Of a DNA stretch of 12,263 nt, positions 1-8,292 are shown piece by piece (the first letter of the stretch is position 1; each line of letters starts with the position of its first letter). The notes under the pieces were generated by a model. The model searched no databases and had not been told where the DNA came from. It worked only from the letters and a program-made list of their open reading frames with translations. A program made the position numbers and the translations under genes. Source of the DNA: Pseudomonadota bacterium (lineage in GTDB: Bacteria > Pseudomonadota > Gammaproteobacteria > Burkholderiales > Ferrovaceae); NCBI GenBank assembly GCA_021804705.1, contig JAJZHC010000029.1, forward strand, positions 1 through 12,263, written 5' to 3'.

Positions 1-921
1 GGTCACCTGGGGCCAATCCTTGAGCGAGGGCGGCGTGAGGCTGACCGAGCCCGAGCCGTCCAGGACGAAATGCGCATGGCGGGTGGCGGCGCAGTTGGGG
101 ATCATGGCCACCGGCAGGGAGGCGGCATGGGTGGGGTAATCCAGGATCTTCACGTCCAGCACGGTGGACAACCCGCCCAGACCCTGGGCGCCGATGCCCA
201 GCGCGTTGACCTTGTCGAACAGTTCGATGCGCAGCTCCTCGATGCGGTTTTTGGGACCGCGCGCCTTGAGGGCCGTCATGTCGATGGGGTCCATCAGCGA
301 TTCCTTGGCCATCAGCATGGCCTTTTCTGCCGTGCCGCCAATGCCCAGTCCCAGCATGCCCGGGGGGCACCAGCCCGCACCCATGGTGGGCACAGTCTTG
401 AGAACCCAGTCCACGATGGAATCCGAGGGGTTGAGCATGACGAACTTGGACTTGTTCTCCGAGCCGCCGCCCTTGGCTGCTACCGTCACGTCCAGCCGGT
501 TTCCCGGCACCAGTGACACATGGATCACCGCTGGGGTATTGTCCCGGGTGTTGTTGCGTTTGCCCGCCGGGTCGGACAGGATGGAGGCGCGCAGGGGGTT
601 GTCGGGGTCGAGGTAGGCCCGCCGCACGCCCGCATTGACGGCGTCTTCCAGGGTGCCTGACAACGCCAGACGCACCTCCAGGCCCACCTTGAGGAACACG
701 TTGACGATGCCGGTATCCTGGCAGATGGGGCGCCGGCCTTCGGCACACAGGCGTGAATTGGTGAGGATCTGAGCGATGGCGTCGCGCGCGGCAGGCGACT
801 GTTCTTGCTCATAGGCGGCACCCAGGGCCTGGATGTAATCCACGGGGTGGTAGAAGGAAATGTATTGCAGGCTGTCGGCAATGCTTTGGATGAGATCTTC
901 TTCGCGAATGGTGGTGGTCAC
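1..921 (-). CDS. fumA: Class I fumarate hydratase, N-terminal part (partial)
   Basis: Interconverts fumarate and malate in the TCA cycle, using an oxygen-sensitive [4Fe-4S] cluster. The reading frame is open from a GTG at 921 to the window edge (307 codons); the C-terminal part lies outside, and single-chain family members are about 500 residues. Three cysteines are visible: C67 in ICQDTG, C185 in GAGWCPPG and C277 in PNCAATRH. Their spacing (118 and 92 residues) closely matches the three cluster ligands of E. coli FumA (C105, C224, C318), which is the main evidence. KGGGSENKSKF and GLGIGGTAEKAM are also typical. GTG is chosen because no in-frame ATG precedes the conserved region and a GGGAG sits 8 nt upstream. 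It is transcribed divergently from acs. L-tartrate dehydratase is related but is split into two subunits, so fumarase is preferred. Confidence 0.93.
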   Translation of the reverse strand, partial: MTTTIREEDLIQSIADSLQYISFYHPVDYIQALGAAYEQEQSPAARDAIAQILTNSRLCAEGRRPICQDTGIVNVFLKVGLEVRLALSGTLEDAVNAGVRRAYLDPDNPLRASILSDPAGKRNNTRDNTPAVIHVSLVPGNRLDVTVAAKGGGSENKSKFVMLNPSDSIVDWVLKTVPTMGAGWCPPGMLGLGIGGTAEKAMLMAKESLMDPIDMTALKARGPKNRIEELRIELFDKVNALGIGAQGLGGLSTVLDVKILDYPTHAASLPVAMIPNCAATRHAHFVLDGSGSVSLTPPSLKDWPQVT

Positions 922-1092
922 GGCGGCAACTCCCGGAAATTGAGGTCCAGACTCGAGACTCTACCAGAAAGGGCCGGGGTTGCCCTTATGTATGATATAA
1001 GAGTTCACGGATCGATAGCGTTATAATGCCGGTTCCCTGCCTGTCTCAAGGGCCGGAAATCCAAAACACGAATAAATTGAGAGGGAGGTTTC
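922..1092. promoter_or_regulatory. Divergent promoter region between fumA and acs
   Basis: This is the only noncoding space between two genes that diverge, so promoters for both should lie here. A perfect TATAAT stands at 1022-1027 on the plus strand, 65 nt before the acs ATG, but no good -35 box is found 16-18 nt upstream of it, which could mean activator dependence. TATCAT (minus strand, 996-991) matches the -10 consensus at 5 of 6 positions and could serve fumA. The arms CTTAT and ATAAG (985-989 and 997-1001) form a short inverted repeat around that box, so a regulator site is possible. An acs ribosome-binding site GGGAGG is at 1083-1088. Promoter boxes are read by eye. Confidence 0.4.
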
Positions 1093-3069
<1,977 letters not shown>

Positions 3070-3081
3070 AGGATTTCCCGG

Positions 3082-4158
3082 GTGAGACTGCTCAACCGTT
3101 ATCTTGCCCGGGAGGTTCTGTACGGTACGGGCCTCGTATTGACGGCCCTGCTGTTCCTGTTTTCCTTTTTCGACCTCATCCATGAGCTCAATGACCTGGG
3201 CAAGGGCAGCTATCAGCTCTGGCAGATGTTTGTGTTCGTGGTGCTGGCCCTGCCGGGCCACGCCTACGAGCTCTTTCCCATCGCGGTGCTCATCGGCACC
3301 CTGTACGGCCTGAGCAACCTTGCGGCGCATTCCGAGATCACCGTGATGCGTACTTCCGGAATGTCACGCGAAAAACTCGCATCTGCGTTGATACGCGTGG
3401 GATTGCTGTTCGTGCTGGTCGCATTTTTGATGGGTGAACTCGTCATGCCGATTTCCGAAGAAGCGGCACAGCAATGGCGTCTCAAGGCACTCAACAATTT
3501 TGTGGCCACCCAGTTCCGTTCCGGCATCTGGGTCAAGGATCGGGGCAGCTTCATCAACGTGCGCGAGATGATGCCGGACAACTCGCTGCGCGACCTGCGC
3601 ATCTACGATTTCGACGACGAACACCGGTTGCGGCGCATCAGCACCGCAAGGAAGGCCGTCTACCTGCAGGATCATCAGTGGCGACTCACCGAGGTGGAGC
3701 GCACCCTGTTCGAGAAGGGCGGGGTCAGGGTGGAGCATGAGCCCAGCACCGACTGGGATTCGGTGCTGACTCCCGAGGTGATGTCCACCTTGCTGGTGGA
3801 GCCCGAACAGATGTCGGTGTGGAACCTGTTTGCCTACATTCGCCACCTGCGCGACAACAGCCAGCAGACCGTGCGTTTTGAAATTGCCGAATGGAGCAAG
3901 CTGCTCTATCCGTTTTCCATTCTGGTGATGATGATGCTGGCCCTGCCCTTTGCCCTGCAACGGCCGCGCTCGGGCGTGGTGGGCGTACGCATCATGATCG
4001 GCATCGGGCTGGGGCTGGGGTTTTATCTGACCAGCCGCTTCTTTGCCTACCTGGGCCAGCTCAACAACTGGAGCCCCATCATCAGTACGCTCGCTCCCAG
4101 CCTGAGTTTTTTGCTGGTGGCGTTTTTACTGGGACGGTGGATGGAGCGGCACGCCTAG
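3082..4158 (+). CDS. lptG: LPS export ABC transporter permease LptG
   Basis: LptG and LptF form the membrane part of the LptB2FG transporter, which extracts lipopolysaccharide from the inner membrane and feeds it to the LptC-LptA bridge. The 358 residues match the usual LptG length. Membrane segments lie near residues 12-35, 50-75 and 100-122, then a periplasmic beta-jellyroll region (about 130-270), then three C-terminal segments (about 275-355). The end of the protein (PIISTLAPSLSFLLVAFLLG) resembles E. coli LptG and not LptF. The start is GTG at 3082, 12 nt after the acs stop; AGGA (3070-3073) is a weak, rather distant ribosome-binding site. lptF, the usual neighbour, is not adjacent here. 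The stop codon overlaps that of the convergent RDD gene. Confidence 0.95.
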   Translation: MRLLNRYLAREVLYGTGLVLTALLFLFSFFDLIHELNDLGKGSYQLWQMFVFVVLALPGHAYELFPIAVLIGTLYGLSNLAAHSEITVMRTSGMSREKLASALIRVGLLFVLVAFLMGELVMPISEEAAQQWRLKALNNFVATQFRSGIWVKDRGSFINVREMMPDNSLRDLRIYDFDDEHRLRRISTARKAVYLQDHQWRLTEVERTLFEKGGVRVEHEPSTDWDSVLTPEVMSTLLVEPEQMSVWNLFAYIRHLRDNSQQTVRFEIAEWSKLLYPFSILVMMMLALPFALQRPRSGVVGVRIMIGIGLGLGFYLTSRFFAYLGQLNNWSPIISTLAPSLSFLLVAFLLGRWMERHA

Positions 4159-4571
4159 GTGCGGGCTTCGCGGATGAGGCGCAGACCCGTGAGGCGGTCA
4201 TGTAAAAACTGGCCCTCGCGGTCCAGCAGGGCCCACAGGATGCTGGCGCCGGAGGGCAGGCAGAACCAGGCCAGCAGGTAGCGCAACACAGAGCGCGTCC
4301 AGGATGGCCGTTGCCCCTGCCGGTCCACCAGGCGAAAGCGCCAGGTCTTCATGGGTACGGTCTGTCCGGACCGGTGCCAGAAATAGCTGAAATAAAACCC
4401 CAGCACCAAAAAAAGGTAAATCTGGTAGGCCGTGCGAAACTCGGGGTGCTGACCGTAACGGGTGAGCATGACGAAGGGCAGCCCCGCCGCCATCAGGATG
4501 CCGCCCGCAATCAGGGCCTCATACACCATTGAGACGAGACGCGGCAGCAGCGGCAGGCGTTCAGCACTCAC
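4155..4571 (-). CDS. RDD family membrane protein
   Basis: A 138-residue polytopic membrane protein of the RDD family, whose biochemical role is generally unknown. Hydrophobic segments lie near residues 13-34, 46-66 and 95-114. The family N-terminal segment is recognisable as LPRLVSMVYEALIAGG, with E where the usual aspartate stands. The middle motif appears as VPMKTWRFRLVD and the C-terminal one as FLHDRLTGLRLI, keeping its Asp. It is the last gene of the sigma-factor operon. Its GTG start (4571-4569) overlaps the TGA of the DUF3106 gene (4570-4568) as GTGA, which suggests translational coupling and supports this start. Its stop codon is interleaved with that of lptG. Family assignment is by eye; no substrate can be inferred. 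Confidence 0.82.
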   Translation of the reverse strand: MSAERLPLLPRLVSMVYEALIAGGILMAAGLPFVMLTRYGQHPEFRTAYQIYLFLVLGFYFSYFWHRSGQTVPMKTWRFRLVDRQGQRPSWTRSVLRYLLAWFCLPSGASILWALLDREGQFLHDRLTGLRLIREART

Positions 4572-4972
4572 TGGGCGGCAGGCGCTGGGGCCGGTTCGGG
4601 GGGGGCAGGCTGATTGGCCTGCCAGCGGGATTTGACCTCTGCCTTCTTTTCAGGAGGTAACCCATGGAATTTCTTGAAGTTTTGCCGGGCTGTTTCGCGT
4701 TCTTCGCGCGGCAGGTGGGTCCATTCCGGAATGCGGGCCTTGAAGCGGGCCTGCTCCTCGGGGGTGAGCTGCGGATAATGCTTGGCGGCATTGATGAGGC
4801 GGCTGCGCTGTAACTGCGAGAGGTTGTCCCAGTCTTTCTGTGCGGGCGCCAGGATGGACTGTTGCTCGGCGCTCAAGGCGTCCCAGCGGGGGCCCGGCTC
4901 ATGGGCCCAGAGGGGTGAGACGGCCAGCGCCAGGAAGAGCGCCCATACCCCTAGCGTGTTTCTTGAAGCCAT
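4568..4972 (-). CDS. Secreted DUF3106 protein with five 18-residue repeats
   Basis: A 134-residue protein of the DUF3106 type, function unknown. Residues 1-23 form a clear Sec signal peptide (basic start, hydrophobic core, cleavage after LWA), so the mature protein should be periplasmic. The mature part contains a strikingly regular repeat: LSAEQQ at 33, LSQLQR at 51, LTPEEQ at 69, LPREER at 87 and LPPEKK at 105, exactly 18 residues apart, with an aromatic residue at repeat position 16 in the first four (W48, Y66, W84, F102). The tail from 120 is Pro/Ala rich. The LTPEEQ-type motif recalls the LTxxQ motif of the periplasmic Spy/CpxP proteins, but homology is not shown. The gene starts within the DUF3619 gene (22-nt overlap) and ends in the GTGA overlap with the RDD gene. 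Confidence 0.85.
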   Translation of the reverse strand: MASRNTLGVWALFLALAVSPLWAHEPGPRWDALSAEQQSILAPAQKDWDNLSQLQRSRLINAAKHYPQLTPEEQARFKARIPEWTHLPREERETARQNFKKFHGLPPEKKAEVKSRWQANQPAPPEPAPAPAAQ

Positions 4973-5331
4973 GCGCCGAAGTCTTTCTGGGCAAAGGCCT
5001 GCGGCGGGATCTCGCTCGACAGCAGTTTTGCATCCAACTGGCCATTGTCGTCGTCGCCATCGAGGTCTTGCTGCCAGTAATTGAAAGCCACCAGGGCAGC
5101 AGCCACCATCAGGGCCGCCAGGGTGGCGCGCAGGATGGGGTGCGCTTCGTTGCCCCAGCTGGCGTGCCCATGGCCGTGGGCAGACGGGGCCAGCCGCAGT
5201 TGCTTGACGGGCACCCGGGAGAGCGCGGCAAAACGGGCTTCGTGCAGGCGCCCCACGATGGCCGGATCGAGGTCGCGCACCCCCTGATCGAGACGGCGCG
5301 CAATGCGTTGTGCAATGTCGAATTCGTTCAT
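4951..5331 (-). CDS. DUF3619 single-pass membrane protein, possible anti-sigma factor
   Basis: A 126-residue protein resembling DUF3619, no known function. It has a charged N-terminal region of about 65 residues rich in Arg and helix-forming residues, a His-rich stretch AHGHGH at 51-56, one membrane segment near 67-85 (ILRATLAALMVAAALVAF) and an acidic C-terminal tail (DLDGDDDNGQLD, 89-100). There is no signal peptide, so the N-terminus is probably cytoplasmic and the tail periplasmic. Its ATG (5331-5329) overlaps the sigma gene stop as ATGA, which implies coupled synthesis in fixed ratio. Topology and position directly after a sigma factor are those of many anti-sigma factors. That role is inferred from context; I see no recognised ZAS or RseA-type motif. 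Confidence 0.85.
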   Translation of the reverse strand: MNEFDIAQRIARRLDQGVRDLDPAIVGRLHEARFAALSRVPVKQLRLAPSAHGHGHASWGNEAHPILRATLAALMVAAALVAFNYWQQDLDGDDDNGQLDAKLLSSEIPPQAFAQKDFGAWLQETR

Positions 5332-5894
5332 AATGTAATGCCCTTAGCAGAGAGTAGGGACGACAGTTTGTGGACCGCGCGGGAGCAGTGGGTCTTGACG
5401 CTACCCTCCGAGCATCCCATGGCGGCAGCCGTCTCAGCTACGTCCAGTTCCTCCCAGTAACGCAGCAGGAAGGCTTCCCGTTGACGGGCCGGAAGTGTTT
5501 CCAGCGCCTGCTCGATTTCTCCTATGACCTGCTTCTGGCTCAACTGGTTCTCGGGGCGGGGTGAAACCTGTCCTTCTGATGCGCCCTCCAGGGATTCCAG
5601 GAGGTCAGAGTCGTCTTCCTCGTCGTTGCCCTTGAGGCTGCTCATGAGGGGGGTCCACCAGGAGCGGATCTTGTTGCGGCGAAAATGGTCCCGGATGGCG
5701 TTTTGTAAAATGCGCTGGAACAGGGGGCCAAACTCCTCCACGGGCCGGGCATGGTACTTTTCGGCCAGCTTGAGCATGGCTTCCTGCACGATGTCGAGGG
5801 CTGCGGCCTCGTCCCGCACCGCGTAGACGGCGTGTTTGAACGCGCGGCGCTCAACCTCTGCCAGGAAATCGGACAACGCCTGTTGGGAAGCCAG
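5328..5894 (-). CDS. ECF-type RNA polymerase sigma factor
   Basis: Directs RNA polymerase to a specific promoter set. Counting from the proposed start it has 188 residues: sigma region 2 at about 8-75 (AFKHAVYAVRDEAAALDIVQ, then FQRILQNAIRDHFRR, the -10 recognition and core-binding part), an acidic linker at 88-115, and region 4 at about 122-182 with a helix-turn-helix (LDVAETAAAMGCSEGSVKTH). The frame is open up to a GTG at 5966 (212 residues), but the extra N-terminus (MVRIDKQKRGGFVTIC) looks non-native. CTG at 5894 lies 9 nt after a GGAGG and lines up where related proteins, as I recall them, begin with MAS. It leads a four-gene overlapping operon and diverges from ilvB. Its target regulon is unknown. 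Confidence 0.9.
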   Translation of the reverse strand: MASQQALSDFLAEVERRAFKHAVYAVRDEAAALDIVQEAMLKLAEKYHARPVEEFGPLFQRILQNAIRDHFRRNKIRSWWTPLMSSLKGNDEEDDSDLLESLEGASEGQVSPRPENQLSQKQVIGEIEQALETLPARQREAFLLRYWEELDVAETAAAMGCSEGSVKTHCSRAVHKLSSLLSAKGITL

Positions 5895-5903
5895 GGGGGT
5901 GTT

Positions 5904-5908
5904 CCTCC
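5904..5908 (-). promoter_or_regulatory. Ribosome-binding site that decides the sigma factor start
   Basis: A strong GGAGG on the minus strand, 9 nt upstream of the CTG at 5894-5892 and in no useful position for any ATG, GTG or TTG of the sigma frame. It is the main evidence that translation starts at CTG. Confidence 0.55.
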
Positions 5909-6011
5909 AGTGAATGTTGCAGATGGTAACAAAGCCTCCCCGCTTTTGCTTGTCAATCCGCACCACGAAAGACGGGCGTCATGGTCGCCAAATCTTGACC
6001 AAACGCGGCAT

Positions 6012-6031
6012 AACCTTTAACCTGCAAGGTT
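6012..6031 (+). repeat. Inverted repeat just before ilvB
   Basis: Perfect 6-bp arms AACCTT (6012-6017) and AAGGTT (6026-6031) separated by 8 nt. It overlaps the candidate -10 box, so it could be an operator; if transcribed whole, it would form a hairpin that hides AAGG, the only SD-like sequence near the ilvB start. Confidence 0.5.
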
Positions 6032-6046
6032 TTCGATGATTGAACC

Positions 6047-7756
6047 ATGCGACTGACCGGTGCAGAAATAACGATCCAGTGCCTCCAGGAGGAGGGTGTC
6101 GAGTTTGTGTTCGGATACCCTGGCGGGGCCGTGCTCTACATTTACGATGCCCTGTTCAACCAGGACAAGGTCAAGCACATCCTGGTGCGCCACGAGCAGG
6201 CCGCCTTGCATGCCGCTGACGCCTATGCACGGGCCAGCGGCCGCACGGGGGTGGCGCTGGTCACCAGCGGCCCCGGCGTGACCAACGCCGTCACCGGCAT
6301 TGCCACCGCCTACATGGATTCCATTCCCATGGTGATCATCTCGGGGCAGGTGCCCACACCCGCCATTGGCCTGGATGCCTTCCAGGAAGTGGACACCGTG
6401 GGCATCACCCGGCCCTGCGTCAAGCATAACTTCCTGGTCAAACACGTGGACGAACTGGCCAGCACCATCAAGAAGGCCTTCTATGTGGCAGCCTCGGGCC
6501 GCCCCGGCCCGGTTCTGGTGGATATTCCCAAGGACGTGTCGCAGCACATCGCCGAGTTTGTCTATCCCAAGTCGGTGTCCATGCGTTCCTACAACCCGGT
6601 CACCAAGGGACATTCGGGGCAGATCAAAAAAGCTGTGCAGATGCTCATGGAGGCCCGCCGGCCCATGATCTACGTGGGGGGTGGAGTCATCCTTGGCAAT
6701 GCTGCCGAGCAATTGACGAAGCTGGTGCGCGATCTGGGTTTTCCCTGCACCAACACCCTGATGGGCCTGGGTGCCTATCCGGGGACAGACCCCCAGTTTG
6801 TGGGCATGCTCGGCATGCACGGCACCTACGAGGCCAATCTCGCCATGCAGCACTGTGACGTGCTGCTGGCCGTGGGGGCGCGTTTTGACGATCGCGTCAT
6901 TGGCAATCCCCAGCATTTCTTCTCGGAAAACCGCCGCATCATCCATGTGGACATCGACCCTTCCTCCATCTCCAAGCGCGTGCGCGTGGATGTCCCCATC
7001 GTGGGCAACGTGGCTGACGTGCTGGAAGAGATGCAGAAACTCGTCAATGCGGCCACGGCGCGTCCGGATGCCACGGCTCTCAAGGACTGGTGGAAGCAGA
7101 TCGGCGAATGGCGCGGACGCGATTGCCTGCGCTATGACCGCACCAGCAATCTCATCAAGCCGCAGTATGTGATCGAAAAACTCTACGAGGTCACCGGCGG
7201 CGATGCCATCGTCACCTCCGACGTGGGCCAGCACCAGATGTGGGCGGCCCAGTACTACAAGTTCGACAAGCCCCGGCGCTGGCTCAACTCGGGAGGGCTG
7301 GGCACCATGGGATTTGGCTTGCCGGCCGCCATGGGCGCGCAAATGGCCTTTCCCGAAGCCACCGTGGCCTGCGTCACGGGCGAGGCCAGCATCCAGATGT
7401 GCATTCAGGAGCTCTCCACCTGCAAGCAGTACCACTTGCCGGTGAAGATCGTCAATCTCAATAACCGCTATCTGGGCATGGTGCGCCAATGGCAGCAGAT
7501 CCTGCACGGCAACCGCTACTCCGAGTCCTACATGGATGCGTTGCCCGATTTTGTGAAGCTCGCCGAAAGTTACGGGCATGTGGGCGTGCGCATTGAAAAC
7601 CCGGCGGATGTCGAGCCCGCCCTGCGCGAAGCCTTTGCCCTGAAAGATCGGGTGGTGTTCATGGATTTCATGACGGACCAGACCGAAAACGTGTTCCCCA
7701 TGGTCAAGGCCGGTCAGGGTCTCACCGAGATGCTGCTGGGCGCGGAAGATCTGTAA
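6047..7756 (+). CDS. ilvB: Acetolactate synthase large (catalytic) subunit
   Basis: Thiamine-diphosphate enzyme that condenses two pyruvates to acetolactate (valine, leucine) or pyruvate with 2-oxobutyrate to acetohydroxybutyrate (isoleucine); cytoplasmic, active as a complex with IlvN. The 569 residues have the usual three domains: the PYR domain with GYPGGAVLYIYDAL and catalytic E50 in VRHEQAALHAAD, a central FAD-type domain (about 190-340), and the TPP-binding domain from about 365 with SDVGQHQMWAAQYY and GLGTMGFGLPAAMG. The metal motif reads GEAS (445-448), where many enzymes have GDGS or GEGS. LNNRYLGMVRQWQ follows. ATG at 6047 gives the family-typical start MRLTGAEI, but it has no well-placed ribosome-binding site. 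ilvN follows closely. Confidence 0.98.
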   Translation: MRLTGAEITIQCLQEEGVEFVFGYPGGAVLYIYDALFNQDKVKHILVRHEQAALHAADAYARASGRTGVALVTSGPGVTNAVTGIATAYMDSIPMVIISGQVPTPAIGLDAFQEVDTVGITRPCVKHNFLVKHVDELASTIKKAFYVAASGRPGPVLVDIPKDVSQHIAEFVYPKSVSMRSYNPVTKGHSGQIKKAVQMLMEARRPMIYVGGGVILGNAAEQLTKLVRDLGFPCTNTLMGLGAYPGTDPQFVGMLGMHGTYEANLAMQHCDVLLAVGARFDDRVIGNPQHFFSENRRIIHVDIDPSSISKRVRVDVPIVGNVADVLEEMQKLVNAATARPDATALKDWWKQIGEWRGRDCLRYDRTSNLIKPQYVIEKLYEVTGGDAIVTSDVGQHQMWAAQYYKFDKPRRWLNSGGLGTMGFGLPAAMGAQMAFPEATVACVTGEASIQMCIQELSTCKQYHLPVKIVNLNNRYLGMVRQWQQILHGNRYSESYMDALPDFVKLAESYGHVGVRIENPADVEPALREAFALKDRVVFMDFMTDQTENVFPMVKAGQGLTEMLLGAEDL

Positions 7757-7776
7757 TCGTGGAAAACAATCAAGCT

Positions 7777-8268
7777 ATGCGGCATATCCTGTCCCTCCTG
7801 CTGGAAAATGAAGCCGGCGCCCTGTCGCGCGTGGCCGGGCTGTTCTCGGCACGCGGTTACAACATCGAATCCCTGACGGTGGCCCCCACCGAAGACCCCA
7901 CCCTGTCGCGCATGACCATCGTGACAAGCGGGTCTGAAGAGGTGATCGAGCAGATCACCAAGCAACTCAACAAGCTCATCGACGTGGTCAAGGTGTTTGA
8001 CCTCAACGAAGGGAATTACATCGAACGTGAACTGATGCTGGTCAAGGTGCGTGCCGAAGGCAAGGACCGCGAAGAGCTGAAGCGCACCGCCGATATTTTT
8101 CGCGGCCGCATCATTGACGTGACGGATCGCACCTATACGATCGAGCTCACGGGTCCGCGGGACAAGCTCGATGCTTTTCTGGATGCCATCGACCGCAGCC
8201 AGATTCTGGAAACCGTCCGCACGGGCGCGTCCGGAATTGGTCGAGGCGAATGGGTTTTGCGTGTTTAA
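7777..8268 (+). CDS. ilvN: Acetolactate synthase small (regulatory) subunit
   Basis: Regulatory partner of IlvB that activates the enzyme and usually confers valine feedback inhibition. The N-terminal ACT domain is clear (ILSLLLENEAGALSRVAGLF, then GYNIESLTVAPTEDPTLSRM), followed by the C-terminal small-subunit domain from about residue 80 (RELMLVKVRAEG, IFRGRIIDVT). From ATG 7777 the protein has 163 residues, the same as E. coli IlvH, and begins MRHIL as family members do. A GTG at 7759, 2 nt after the ilvB stop and 10 nt after GGAAG, would add six residues (VENNQA) and cannot be excluded; it has the better-placed ribosome-binding site. Co-transcribed with ilvB and ilvC. Confidence 0.96.
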   Translation: MRHILSLLLENEAGALSRVAGLFSARGYNIESLTVAPTEDPTLSRMTIVTSGSEEVIEQITKQLNKLIDVVKVFDLNEGNYIERELMLVKVRAEGKDREELKRTADIFRGRIIDVTDRTYTIELTGPRDKLDAFLDAIDRSQILETVRTGASGIGRGEWVLRV

Positions 8269-8282
8269 AGACTGAAAGACTG
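8267..8282 (+). repeat. Tandem 8-bp repeat in the ilvN-ilvC gap
   Basis: AAAGACTG occurs twice without a break (8267-8274 and 8275-8282), overlapping the ilvN stop codon and reaching the GGAG ribosome-binding site of ilvC. It is probably a small local duplication; no function is evident. Confidence 0.5.
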
Positions 8283-8292
8283 GAGAAATCGC

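Larger units (their letters stand above)
5895..6046. promoter_or_regulatory. Divergent promoter region, sigma operon and ilvB operon
   Basis: This 152-nt region separates the leftward sigma operon from ilvB. A perfect -35 box TTGACA is on the minus strand at 5956-5951; 17 nt on stands TTTGTT (5933-5928), a weak -10. A transcript from it would begin near 5921, downstream of the GTG at 5966, again favouring the CTG start. On the plus strand TTGACC (5995-6000) with TAACCT 17 nt later (6018-6023) is a plausible ilvB promoter. The two -35 boxes are only about 40 nt apart, so one bound regulator could affect both. The assignments are by eye. Confidence 0.45.

Noticed and set aside
525..881. 118-codon minus-strand frame inside the fumarase region
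   Set aside because: The fumarase frame is shifted relative to it and holds all three cluster cysteines and family motifs; this frame has none.
5328..5966. Sigma factor starting at GTG 5966
   Set aside because: The added 24 residues look like translated promoter and ribosome-binding region, no good SD precedes it, and the TTGACA box lies inside it. Kept as an alternative only.
6036..6056. ilvB leader as a classical amino-acid attenuator
   Set aside because: The mini-ORF has only one Ile codon, and there is no terminator hairpin with a T tract before ilvB.
6017..7579. Open frame of 520 codons opposite ilvB
   Set aside because: Same cause: low-complexity His/Gly-rich translation, no family motif, entirely covered by a certain gene.
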